Assembly (NCBI GenBank): GCA_003105285.1
Contig: PQAN01000279.1
Location: forward strand, 1,528 to 9,781
From: Methylocystaceae bacterium
GTDB taxonomy: Bacteria > Pseudomonadota > Alphaproteobacteria > Rhizobiales > Beijerinckiaceae
Reading direction: 5' to 3'
Length of the DNA stretch: 8,254 nt
Shown here: positions 1 to 6,067 of the stretch, piece after piece
Position numbering within the stretch: position 1 is the stretch's first letter
Layout of the letters: every line of letters begins with the position of its first letter
The notes under the pieces: model-generated
Database searches by the model: none
What the model saw: only the letters and a program-made list of their open reading frames with translations
Told to the model about the DNA's origin: nothing
Translations under genes and position numbers: made by a program

Positions 1-276
1 GCGCTGCGCGCCGAGCCGGAAGGCGGCGTGGTCGTCGTGCGCGTTCGCCCGGACGCGACTGTCGTGGTCGTCGACCACGGCCCGGGCGTTTCGCCGGACG
101 ATTGTGAAAAAATCTTCGAGCCGTTCTGGCGAAAGAACGACTGCTCGCCCGGAACGGGGCTCGGGTTGTCGATCGCCAAGGAACTCGTCGAGCTGCACGA
201 GGGGACAGTTTCCCTCGCGCCGACGCCCGGCGGCGGGGCCACGTTCGAAGTATCGCTCAGACGAGCCTCGGCTTAA
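1..276 (+). CDS. Sensor histidine kinase, C-terminal ATP-binding fragment (5' end outside window)
   Basis: Frame 1 is open from the first base to a TAA at 274-276 and gives the last 91 residues of a histidine kinase HATPase domain. The window opens at ALRAEPEGG, so the N-box asparagine should lie just before base 1. Visible in order are the G1 box (DHGPG, residues about 25-29), the F box (KIFEPFWRK, about 36-44) and the G2 box (GTGLGLSIAKEL, about 51-62), ending in the usual GGGATFEVSL strand. These bind ATP for autophosphorylation in two-component signalling. The dimerisation/phosphoacceptor and sensor parts lie outside, so the signal cannot be told. The C-terminus has normal length, so the gene may be intact, although an IS remnant starts within about 15 bp of its stop. 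The family call is firm; the subfamily is unknown. Confidence 0.9.
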   Translation, partial: ALRAEPEGGVVVVRVRPDATVVVVDHGPGVSPDDCEKIFEPFWRKNDCSPGTGLGLSIAKELVELHEGTVSLAPTPGGGATFEVSLRRASA

Positions 277-577
277 GTCTGCTATGCCTCAACAACCAAT
301 TGACCTCGATGTTGCGACGGCACTCGGCTTTAAGCCGCCGGTTCGACCGAGTCCGGTCAAGATAGCCATAAATATAGAGCTCGAGCAGATCGCCCGGGGC
401 GTAGCCTGGACGGCTGGTAACTTTCGCCTCGATGCGCGCGAGCCCGGCGGCTCTCAAAGCGAGGCCGTCCACGAAAGCTTCGATAGAGCGGACCGGATTG
501 TCGGCCGCGACATAATCGTCGACCGGTTCAGGCAGAGGCAATGTCTGCGGGCGGACTGTTCCTGACAGGCGCGCCAT
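257..577 (-). pseudogene. IS1182-family transposase, truncated N-terminal remnant
   Basis: On the minus strand from ATG 575-577 the product is 106 residues. It matches the N-terminal domain of IS1182-type transposases: DDYVAADNPVRSIEAFVDGL (about 20-39), then SRPGYAP and LLELYIYGYLDRTRSNRRL (about 65-83), and ECRRNIEVNWLLRH. The family continues with a sequence like LKPDFKTIADF and then a DDE catalytic domain of several hundred residues. Here the frame degenerates after WLLRH and stops at 257-259, antisense to the end of the kinase gene. All catalytic residues are therefore missing and the remnant cannot transpose. A longer upstream reading to 655 is open but lacks family similarity, so 577 is preferred. 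I could not identify terminal inverted repeats or a target duplication. The 3' boundary of real homology is about 285-290. Confidence 0.82.
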
Positions 578-637
578 GGCAAACTCTATCGAATTCCGAA
601 CCCGAGGAATCCCTGCCTGACGGACCGGACACGAAAC

Positions 638-1006
638 ATGAGCGCCGACGATCACATGAAATTGTATGAAGCGAAGATCAATCTCCGCCGATTCGATGAA
701 GTTGAACCGCTCATATCACCGGAGGCTGTTTTTTGGTTTACCGATGGCACGCATCGGGGGATCGACGAAATTAGAACTGCGTTCGAGCGGACATGGCGAA
801 CGCTCCAAAATGAGGTCTATTGGTTAGAAGACCTCGAATGGATCGGTCTGAGCGAAACTGTTGCAAGCTGCACATATCGCTTCTGCTGGAAAGCCGAGAT
901 AGACGGCGAGACATTCGAAGGGACGGGCCGTGGCACGACGGTTCTCAGAAACGACAGCGGCCGATGGAAAATCATACACGAGCATCTCAGCCGCTTCCCA
1001 AATTGA
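638..1006 (+). CDS. NTF2-like (SnoaL/DUF4440-type) small protein
   Basis: This is a 122-residue soluble protein with no signal peptide or membrane segment. Its pattern is that of the NTF2-like fold: an N-terminal helix (MKLYEAKINLRRFDEVEPLI), the strand motif AVFWFTDGTHRGIDEI (about 30-45), a helix (AFERTWRTLQ), and alternating strands ending GRGTTVLRNDSGRWKIIHEHLS. The final W-K-I-x-H-E-H motif is typical of the DUF4440/SnoaL-like group, whose members are small binding proteins or isomerase-like enzymes with varied and often unknown substrates. ATG 638 is chosen because family members begin close to this MSADDHxKLYEAK reading; a GGA-containing stretch precedes it. It starts 60 bp from the divergent transposase scar and converges on the HupE-like gene. 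No specific substrate can be inferred. Confidence 0.85.
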   Translation: MSADDHMKLYEAKINLRRFDEVEPLISPEAVFWFTDGTHRGIDEIRTAFERTWRTLQNEVYWLEDLEWIGLSETVASCTYRFCWKAEIDGETFEGTGRGTTVLRNDSGRWKIIHEHLSRFPN

Positions 1007-1036
1007 TTGGCAGCGTTTTTTCACGCAGTCCGCCAA
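1007..1036. terminator. Possible weak hairpin between convergent genes
   Basis: TTGGC (1007-1011) pairs with GCCAA (1032-1036), and inside it GCG (1013-1015) with CGC (1024-1026), around a loop containing six T (1016-1021). It lies between the stop of the NTF2-like gene and the stop of the convergent HupE-like gene. The stem is short and interrupted, and there is no clean T-tract after it, so this is only a candidate bidirectional terminator. Confidence 0.2.
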
Positions 1037-1044
1037 AGGGCCTG

Positions 1045-2184
1045 TCATCCCACCCCCGAAACGCGTGCAAAAAGCCAATAGGCGCCGAAGCAAGCGATGA
1101 CGCCCGAGCAGAATCGCACGAAACGCAGCTTTCGCTTTCCATTGAAGAACATCTTGTCGATCAGGACGAGCAACGGGATCACGACCGACACGACGCCGAT
1201 CTGGCCGATTTCGACACCGATGTTGAAGCTCGCCAGCGCAGGCACGATAGCGCGTTGCGGCACTCCGAGCTCTATCAACCCGCTGGCGAAGCCAAACCCG
1301 TGGATGAAGCCGAACAGAAACGTGTCGCGCCAGCGATCGTCGACCTTGCGCGTGAAGAAGTTTTCGAGCGCGACATAGATGATCGAGAGCGCGATGGCGA
1401 TTTCGATCCATGCGCTCGGCAGATTGACGAGCTGCAGCGCCGCCAGCGACAACGTGATGGAATGCGAGATGGTGAAAGCGGTCACGATCTTGATGACTGG
1501 CCAGGCCCGCGACGCCCACAGGACCACGGCGAGCAGAAAGCAGAGATGATCGTAGCCGGTCATGATGTGCTCAACGCCGGCGGCGAAAAACTTCGGGGCG
1601 AGCTCCCAAGGCGTCAGCAGTGGTTTGGAGAGATCGATGATTTCATCGCCGGGGAAGATCATCACCTGACCGGGCGCAGGCTCCCGGCCGATGCGCTGCG
1701 CCTCGGTCAGGGTGGATTCGTCGCCTTTCTCGCCGATGCTGACGAGATGCTTCGCCCGCTCTCCTTGCGCCCCGAGGAGCTTGAAGGGGTTATAGAAAAT
1801 CTGGCCGGGAACCGCGCTGCAGTCCATCGCCAGCACGGCTCTGGAGTCATATGGATTGCTCGGGTCTTCGCCCACCGAGACGACCGTGCTCGCGCAGGTC
1901 TGACCTTCCGCATTCTGCAGGTCGACGCGCTTCTGAATGAATTTGCCGATCATGGCCTCGATCACCCCCGGCTCGGTGAGATCGGCGCCCGAGAGCTCCG
2001 ATTTGTTCTCGGTGAACATGCGTTCGATGTCGGTTCCCAGGAAGCCGACCTCGACGCGATAATGATCGTTCCCTTCCGGCACGATACGGCTGCTGGAGAT
2101 ATCTGCGGTGTGAGCGTTCGCCGCCGACGCAATGCCAAAGACTGCAAAAGCGACAATGAGCGTGTTATTCAGCAACCTTATCAT
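1045..2184 (-). CDS. HupE/UreJ-family membrane protein with periplasmic N-terminal domain
   Basis: 379 residues. The start at CAT 2182-2184 is chosen because it puts a signal peptide at the N-terminus (about 1-24, ending ANA before HTADIS) and has an AAGGGAG ribosome-binding site about nine bases upstream; a longer frame to 2247 has neither. Residues about 25-195 form an exported soluble domain with two cysteines (C97, C122). The C-terminal half has about six hydrophobic helices with the HupE/UreJ_2 motifs GVEHIMTGYDHLCFL (203-217), TAFTISHSITL (235-245), FGFIHGFGFASGL (291-303) and FNIGVEIGQ (320-328). Their His, Asp and Glu residues in membrane helices are thought to handle divalent metals; classical HupE/UreJ proteins act in nickel supply, but this long, signal-bearing form occurs in many settings without hydrogenase or urease. 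No such enzymes are present here. The divergent copC suggests a copper or general metal role, which is inference. Confidence 0.88.
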   Translation of the reverse strand: MIRLLNNTLIVAFAVFGIASAANAHTADISSSRIVPEGNDHYRVEVGFLGTDIERMFTENKSELSGADLTEPGVIEAMIGKFIQKRVDLQNAEGQTCASTVVSVGEDPSNPYDSRAVLAMDCSAVPGQIFYNPFKLLGAQGERAKHLVSIGEKGDESTLTEAQRIGREPAPGQVMIFPGDEIIDLSKPLLTPWELAPKFFAAGVEHIMTGYDHLCFLLAVVLWASRAWPVIKIVTAFTISHSITLSLAALQLVNLPSAWIEIAIALSIIYVALENFFTRKVDDRWRDTFLFGFIHGFGFASGLIELGVPQRAIVPALASFNIGVEIGQIGVVSVVIPLLVLIDKMFFNGKRKLRFVRFCSGVIACFGAYWLFARVSGVG

Positions 2185-2583
2185 TGGGGTTGGCTCCCTT
2201 GACGCAGCGGGAGAGCGCGGCGTATGAAATATTGTCATAAATTGCATACCGAGGGTGGAAAGACGAGGTCAAGTCCTGTGACGTCTCCGACTAGAGCGCC
2301 TCTCGAAGGCCTCGGGAACCCGCAAGAAGCCGAGCATCTTCGAGAGCGCGCCGAAAGTCGGCAGTCTGCGATACCCTCTGGCCGGCACTCGAACGCCCTG
2401 CTGCAAGTCGAACTCGAGGGCGAAGATTGCCGCGCGCCGATCATCACGTTGCCTCGGGCGATCGAGCGAAGGGGCGACGTCCGGCCCAGTGCGCGCGGGA
2501 TCGCGATTATGTTTGCCGATGCGCTTGGCGAGGCGATCCGTCGCGCCCGCGAGGCGGGGGGCTGGCGGGCCAAGGGCAGCGCA
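2185..2583. other. Divergent intergenic region between the HupE-like gene and copC
   Basis: About 400 bases separate the two divergent starts. The first 90 hold the hupE-side ribosome-binding site, dyad and candidate promoter. From about 2290 to 2583 long frames stay open on both strands because the DNA is GC-rich, and the plus frame joins copC without a stop, but none of the readings resembles a family I recognise. A longer CopC starting at 2224 or 2506 is therefore not excluded, but would put a non-hydrophobic stretch before the signal peptide. I see no convincing promoter for copC. Confidence 0.5.
2222..2272 (-). promoter_or_regulatory. Candidate promoter with overlapping dyad operator for the HupE-like gene
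   Basis: Reading the minus strand, TTGACC (2267-2272) and TATGCA (2243-2248) are separated by 18 bases, giving a possible sigma-70-like -35/-10 pair with a leader of roughly 50 bases to the start at 2184. An AT-rich 28-bp imperfect dyad (2222-2249) covers the -10: arms GTATGAAATAT and AAATTGCATAC match at 9 of 11 positions around a 6-base centre. The surroundings are strongly GC-rich, so this AT island stands out. Placement over the -10 would suit a repressor such as a metal sensor. The -10 match is weak and no known operator consensus is claimed. Confidence 0.35.
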
Positions 2584-3105
2584 ATGGCCAACGTTTTTCG
2601 AAGGGACGCCAGCCGGCAGGCGCGTGTTCTGTCGTTCGTCGGGGCCATCCTTTGGATCGGAGGGACGCCTGAACGCGCGGTGGCATACGGAAATACCTCT
2701 GAGGCCAGCGCAGGCGAGCGCGCTCGCCTGCGCGGCGCCACTCCGGTGCAGGAACTCAGCGCCCCATCGCGACCGTCGCCAAGAACCCAGCGCCCAATAC
2801 TTTTGGCGCACGCGATCGTCGTCCGCACCTCCCCCGCACAAAGTGGCTTCGCCGCAGCAGATCTCGGAAAAGTAGAGGTGTGGTACGACGCGGGCATCCG
2901 GGACGCCTTTGTCGCGCTGGCTGTTGTCAGCGCGACCGGCGAGCGAGTCGACAAGCGCGACGCCGCGATCGACAGCGCCGATCCGGCCCATGTGTCGGTG
3001 AGCGTGAATCCGCTGACTCCGGGCAAGTACACGGCGCGCTATCGGGCGCTTTCAGCCGATGGCCATCTCGTGAGTGGGTCTTGGGAGTTCGAGGTGCGTC
3101 CGTAA
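2584..3105 (+). CDS. copC: CopC-type periplasmic copper-binding protein with N-terminal linker
   Basis: 173 residues from ATG 2584, which has AAGGG about eight bases upstream. Residues 1-34 resemble a signal peptide: basic start (RRDASRQAR), hydrophobic VLSFVGAILWIGG, then an AVA site. A Pro/Arg/Ser-rich linker follows (about 36-72), then the CopC domain (75-173): AHAIVVRTSPA at its start, LTPGKYTARYRALSADGH (144-161) and SGSWEFEV at its end. In CopC proteins the N-terminal His of the mature chain plus the Asp and His of the DGH motif bind Cu(II); H76, D159 and H161 correspond. The domain has no methionine, so a Cu(I) site of the Met-rich kind is absent. Two features are odd: H76 would not be the mature N-terminus if cleavage occurs at residue 34, and the linker contains a perfect palindrome. 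No CopD follows. Likely role: periplasmic copper carrying or buffering. Confidence 0.82.
   Translation: MANVFRRDASRQARVLSFVGAILWIGGTPERAVAYGNTSEASAGERARLRGATPVQELSAPSRPSPRTQRPILLAHAIVVRTSPAQSGFAAADLGKVEVWYDAGIRDAFVALAVVSATGERVDKRDAAIDSADPAHVSVSVNPLTPGKYTARYRALSADGHLVSGSWEFEVRP
2708..2733. repeat. Perfect 26-bp palindrome inside the copC linker
   Basis: GCGCAGGCGAGCG (2708-2720) is followed directly by its exact reverse complement CGCTCGCCTGCGC (2721-2733). The stretch encodes about residues 42-50 of the predicted CopC (ASAGERARLR region), between the signal peptide and the copper domain. It could form a strong hairpin in mRNA or serve as a symmetric protein-binding site. No T-tract follows, so it is not a standard terminator. 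Confidence 0.85.
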
Positions 3106-3203
3106 AGCACGTCCGGCAATCGCTCAACCTTGCCAAAAAGCAAAGGCAAAACAAAAGCGCCAGTCAGAATATCGTCTTTTGCACAGAGAAAGAAGTCAAA
3201 GCG

Positions 3204-3773
3204 ATGAGCTCGAATACCCGCTTGAACCTGATCCTCCTTGCCGTATTGGTTTTGCTCATCGGCGGCAACGTGGCCGGGTTCACGTACAGATTATGGGGAC
3301 CAGCAGTCAATCAATATGTCGCCGACTATTGGAAAGCGCATACGCTGAAGCCGGCCATCAAGGCAGGCGATCGCACGATCGCCGAATGTCTCGGGGTGAG
3401 CGACTTCTACTCGGCCCACCTCACGACCTACTTCCTCGCAGACTCCGACGAAAGCGCCGGAGGACCGACAGATGATCTCACCAAGTACGCCGAGTATTGT
3501 GATCGTGTTCCCGGAACCGGCAGAGTCATTTTTTCCGTGACGCTCATGGAAAAGGACGCAAGAAACGAACCCATTGCAATTTCATTCCATCAAACGGACT
3601 CGGCAGGAGGTCTCGAGGAAATCAATGCGCTGCCTCCGAAACGTTATCCGAGCGGAATGTTGTCGGTGGAAACCACAGTCGCGCACAAGGGGAAGTATGT
3701 TCTAAGGCTCGCGTTCGGCGAAGCAAGGAACAAGGAAGACGTGATCGACATGCCTATCCTGGTTGGGCGATAA
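3204..3773 (+). CDS. Uncharacterised membrane-anchored periplasmic protein
   Basis: 189 residues from ATG 3204, preceded by a weak purine-rich AGAAAGAAG. I do not recognise the family. Residues about 8-26 (LILLAVLVLLIGGNVAGF) form one hydrophobic helix with no obvious cleavage site, so a signal anchor with the rest in the periplasm is likely. The soluble part has two cysteines (C62 in AECLGVS and C99 in EYCDRVP) that could form a disulphide. Its C-terminal half alternates strands (VIFSVTLMEKD, PIAISFHQTD, LSVETTVAHKGKYVLRLAF, DMPILVGR) and looks like an immunoglobulin-like beta sandwich; the GKYVLRLAFG strand is reminiscent of the GKYTARYRAL strand of the CopC just upstream. It follows copC by 98 bp in the same direction, so co-transcription is possible, and it converges on the PepSY gene with 29 bp between stops. 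A role with CopC in metal handling is inference from position. Confidence 0.72.
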   Translation: MSSNTRLNLILLAVLVLLIGGNVAGFTYRLWGPAVNQYVADYWKAHTLKPAIKAGDRTIAECLGVSDFYSAHLTTYFLADSDESAGGPTDDLTKYAEYCDRVPGTGRVIFSVTLMEKDARNEPIAISFHQTDSAGGLEEINALPPKRYPSGMLSVETTVAHKGKYVLRLAFGEARNKEDVIDMPILVGR

Positions 3774-3802
3774 GCTCCGTGCCGGGCGCCCTGGCGGCCC
3801 TG

Positions 3803-5002
3803 TCACAAAGCCGATCGCTTTCGCGTGCTGCGCTTCTGCCGCCATCGCAGAAAGCCGGTTACATAAAGAGCGAGCGGCATTAGCCCGAACATCATGACAA
3901 ATGGGCGGCCGATTGCGCCGAAGGCCTCTCCCGTGTGAAGCGGGAACAGCCATTCCAAAAACCTCTCGCCCGCAGTGAAACTATTTCGATCCTGCACATG
4001 CAGGACTTGGCCACTGTATTGATCGACGCCGACATTTCTAAACGTTTTGGTTCGATTGGGCTCGTCATTCGACTGCTTGCCGATGACATAGACGCCATTC
4101 GGCGTGCTCGGCAGGAGAATCCAATGTAGCCTTCCATCGGGGAAGACTTTGTCCGCGCTCGCGACAGCTTCGCCGATGCCAATCGGCGACCGGCCGGAAA
4201 TGGGCGTCGATTTTCCAAAGTCCGGGTCGGCGCGCACCGGGGAAAATAGGCTCATCACGGAGCGCGTCGCCGGTTTGAAGATCATTGCGATTCCGGTGAT
4301 CAGGATGACCAAGAAAACGGCGACAAAGTAAGCTCCCACGGCCTTGTGCAGGTCGTGGACGACTCTCTCGGGGCTCGCGCCCCATTTGATCTTCAAGCCC
4401 AATCGCCAATCGCCATTGACCGGCCACCAAAGATAAAGACCCACAAGGACGGAGACGAAAATAAGAATGCCCACGGCACCGACGATATAAGCATTGTTGA
4501 CCCCGAGCAGCAGCGTCCAATGAAAAGCCATGAGGATTTGTATAAAGGGCTGTGAGAGCGTCCCATCCCCATGATATATCCGCCGTCCTTTGACTTCCGC
4601 TGTGTATGGATCGACGAATATCTGGTAAAAGTAGCTGTCGAAATCGTCCGTCTCGACCATGTAGGTGATCTCCGCGGCCGATCCTGAATGGCGCGGCATC
4701 GTAAGTCTCTCCAATTGGGCATCCGGCGGCGTTGCGGCGACAGCCGCAGCAAGGATTTCATCGATCGGACGGCGCACCGCTTGCGTAGGGATTTTGACGC
4801 GCATGATTGAAGCGTTCAGCCATTCGTCGATGTCCTCGCGAAATGCGAGAATGCCGCCGCTGAGCCCGACCACGACGAAGACGGCGCCAGCGAAGAGGCC
4901 GATGGTTCGATGGACTTGCAGAAAAATTCGACGTCCGAGCCGCCGCCGACGCATAATGCGAGCGCCTGATTTAACGTCGTCTTCTGCGATCTTGTCGATC
5001 AT
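3803..5002 (-). CDS. PepSY-associated transmembrane protein, probable metal-chelate reductase type
   Basis: 399 residues. The start at CAT 5000-5002 is supported by GGAG nine bases upstream. Four membrane helices are evident at about 33-54, 170-193, 221-243 and 366-386, with PepSY-like periplasmic domains at about 55-155 and 245-350. This is the PepSY_TM layout. Conserved histidines lie at helix edges: H31 (QVHRTIGL), H161 (AFHWTLLLG), H216 and H219 (VHDLHKAVGAY) and H356 (PLHTGEAFG). In the characterised relative FoxB, a ferrisiderophore reductase of the inner membrane, equivalent histidines ligate haem, so electron transfer to a periplasmic metal chelate is a reasonable guess. Whether iron or copper is the target cannot be told; the CopC and HupE-like neighbours point to copper. 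The remnant of a histidine kinase lies just upstream in the same direction, so a local two-component system may once have controlled it. Confidence 0.87.
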   Translation of the reverse strand: MIDKIAEDDVKSGARIMRRRRLGRRIFLQVHRTIGLFAGAVFVVVGLSGGILAFREDIDEWLNASIMRVKIPTQAVRRPIDEILAAAVAATPPDAQLERLTMPRHSGSAAEITYMVETDDFDSYFYQIFVDPYTAEVKGRRIYHGDGTLSQPFIQILMAFHWTLLLGVNNAYIVGAVGILIFVSVLVGLYLWWPVNGDWRLGLKIKWGASPERVVHDLHKAVGAYFVAVFLVILITGIAMIFKPATRSVMSLFSPVRADPDFGKSTPISGRSPIGIGEAVASADKVFPDGRLHWILLPSTPNGVYVIGKQSNDEPNRTKTFRNVGVDQYSGQVLHVQDRNSFTAGERFLEWLFPLHTGEAFGAIGRPFVMMFGLMPLALYVTGFLRWRQKRSTRKRSAL

Positions 5003-5096
5003 CTGATAGCTCTCCGTTCCTTCAGAGGGCGCTGGCGGCCGAACCGCCTCCTATATCCAGCCCGCTTGCGCCATGAGGCGAATATCGTCGGGACAT

Positions 5097-5231
5097 TCAG
5101 CAAGATTTTCCTTTCGGTAGCCTCACCTCGAACGTCGCGCCGCCGCCGGGCGTCTCTCTTACTGATATCGCGCCCCCATGCAGATCGACGATTTCACGGA
5201 CGATCGCCAATCAGAGGCCTGTGCCGGGAGC
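5097..5231 (-). pseudogene. Histidine kinase remnant (G2 box to C-terminus) with in-frame stop
   Basis: The minus strand from about 5231 down to TGA 5097-5099 reads LAPGTGL, stop, LAIVREIVDLHGGAISV, then RETPGGGATFEVRLPK. This is the G2 box and final strands of a histidine kinase HATPase domain. The stop (TCA at 5211-5213 on the plus strand) sits where the family has the glycine of GLGL, consistent with one G-to-T change of GGA to TGA. Everything before the G2 box is missing, replaced at about 5228-5235 by NodT sequence in the opposite direction. No ORF of useful size covers it, so it is easily missed. It differs from the kinase fragment at 1-276 (LAIVREIVDLHGG against LSIAKELVELHEG), so it is a different kinase and not a copy of it. 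Confidence 0.8.
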
Positions 5232-6067
5232 CAGACGCCGTTCAATCTGTTCACCAAGCAATTGCAGATATCCTTCACACCCGACATATAGGGTGCCAAC
5301 GCCCATGCCGTCGAATCGCAAGCCGAACGGAAGCGTTTCGAGCTCGAGGCGGCGCAACTCACGATCGCCGTGAATGTCGTCACGGCGGCGATCGAAGAGG
5401 CCTTGCTGCGTGGCCAGATGTCCCTGACCCAGAAGCTCATCGCTCTCGGGCAGGAGCATCTTTCTCTGCTCGAACTCCGGCACGCCTTCGGCGCGGCGTC
5501 CGGGATCGATCTCTCCTCGCAGCAGGCGACGCGCGCCGTTAGGCGATTGCGCTGGAAGGCGAGTTGCCTCTCGAGCCCGGGCAAGGCTTGACGCGTCTGG
5601 GCGCGCGTCTGCCCAATCTCGTGCTGTCCGCCGACGGTGGGGCGAGCGCCTTGAAGCTCGGGCATTTGTTCACTCCGGGAACGGGCTTCTATACTCTCGT
5701 GGGAACGGTCATGCAGCCGATCTTCGAAGGAATGACTCTGCTGAACCGCCAACGCGCCGCCGAGGCGTGGCTCAAGGAAGCCAAGGCGCGCTATCGCGGG
5801 GCCGTCGTCGAGGCGTTCCAGAATGTCGCCGACTGCCTGCGCGCGCTGCAGACCGGTGTGCGCTCCGTGCGCGACGCGCGCCTCGCGGAAGACGCCGCGC
5901 GGCGCTTCTTCGAGCAGACGCGCGCGCAACGAAAATTCGGCGCCGTCTCGCAACTTTCGGTCGTGATTGCGCAGCAGTCCTATCTGAACGCCTCACTGGC
6001 CCGCGTCCGGGCGGAAGCCGACCGTCTCTCCGATGCGGCAGGGTTCTTCATGGCGATCGGCGGATGA
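5232..6067 (+). pseudogene. NodT-family outer-membrane efflux protein, multiply disrupted
   Basis: Intact members are about 470-490 residues: lipoprotein or signal start, then two repeats forming a TolC-like barrel and helical tunnel that serves as the outer-membrane exit of RND pumps. Here homology begins in mid-protein in frame 3 (TPFNLFT, ISFTPDI), meets a TAG at 5289-5291, and goes on with GANAHAVES, RFELEAAQLTIAVNVVTAAI and LGQEHLSLLELR up to SSQQATRA near 5537. A 62-bp inverted stretch follows (separate entry). Frame 2 then carries the C-terminal part from about 5600: GARLPNLVLSADGG, SALKLGHLFTPGTGF, VGTVMQPIFEGMTLLNRQRA, VVEAFQNVADCLRALQ, FGAVSQLSVVIAQQSY, stop 6065-6067. About 60-75 residues between the two parts are gone. 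At best a C-terminal fragment from TTG 5564 could be made, without an export signal. The gene is clearly non-functional. Confidence 0.88.
5528..5609. repeat. 10-bp inverted repeats flanking an inverted 62-bp NodT segment
   Basis: GACGCGCGCC (5528-5537) and GGCGCGCGTC (5600-5609) are exact reverse complements. The 62 bases between them encode NodT sequence only on the minus strand: AQTRQALPGLERQLAFQRN, a segment normally found straight after the QQAT-type motif. When 5528-5609 is reverse-complemented on paper, the upstream frame runs QQATRAQTRQALPGL and on through ERQLAFQRNRL without a stop, in family order. The frame change and the deletion remain at the right-hand repeat, where GARLPN begins. 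This indicates inversion between the short repeats, or a replication template switch, together with loss of the adjoining block. Confidence 0.75.

Noticed and set aside
820..2202. 460-codon open frame on the plus strand
   Set aside because: It runs antisense to the HupE-like gene, is rich in Arg/Asp/His as expected of an antisense frame in GC-rich DNA, and matches no family. The minus-strand product has clear family motifs.
2235..3032. Long minus-strand open frames (also 2269-2991) opposite copC
   Set aside because: They mirror the CopC reading, have no domain pattern and no ribosome-binding site of note; considered antisense shadows.
3774..3802. Possible terminator between the convergent 189-residue gene and PepSY gene
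   Set aside because: The GGGC/GCCC pairing breaks after four base pairs and no T-tract is present.
5528..5609. Reading the inverted segment as a phase-variation switch
   Set aside because: Flipping does not restore a functional gene because the N-terminus is missing, a TAG lies upstream and a central block is deleted; no recombinase gene is nearby.
5159..5953. 264-codon minus-strand open frame across the NodT remnant
   Set aside because: Only the part at 5538-5599 resembles protein, and that is explained by the inverted NodT segment. The rest is antisense to plus-strand NodT sequence.
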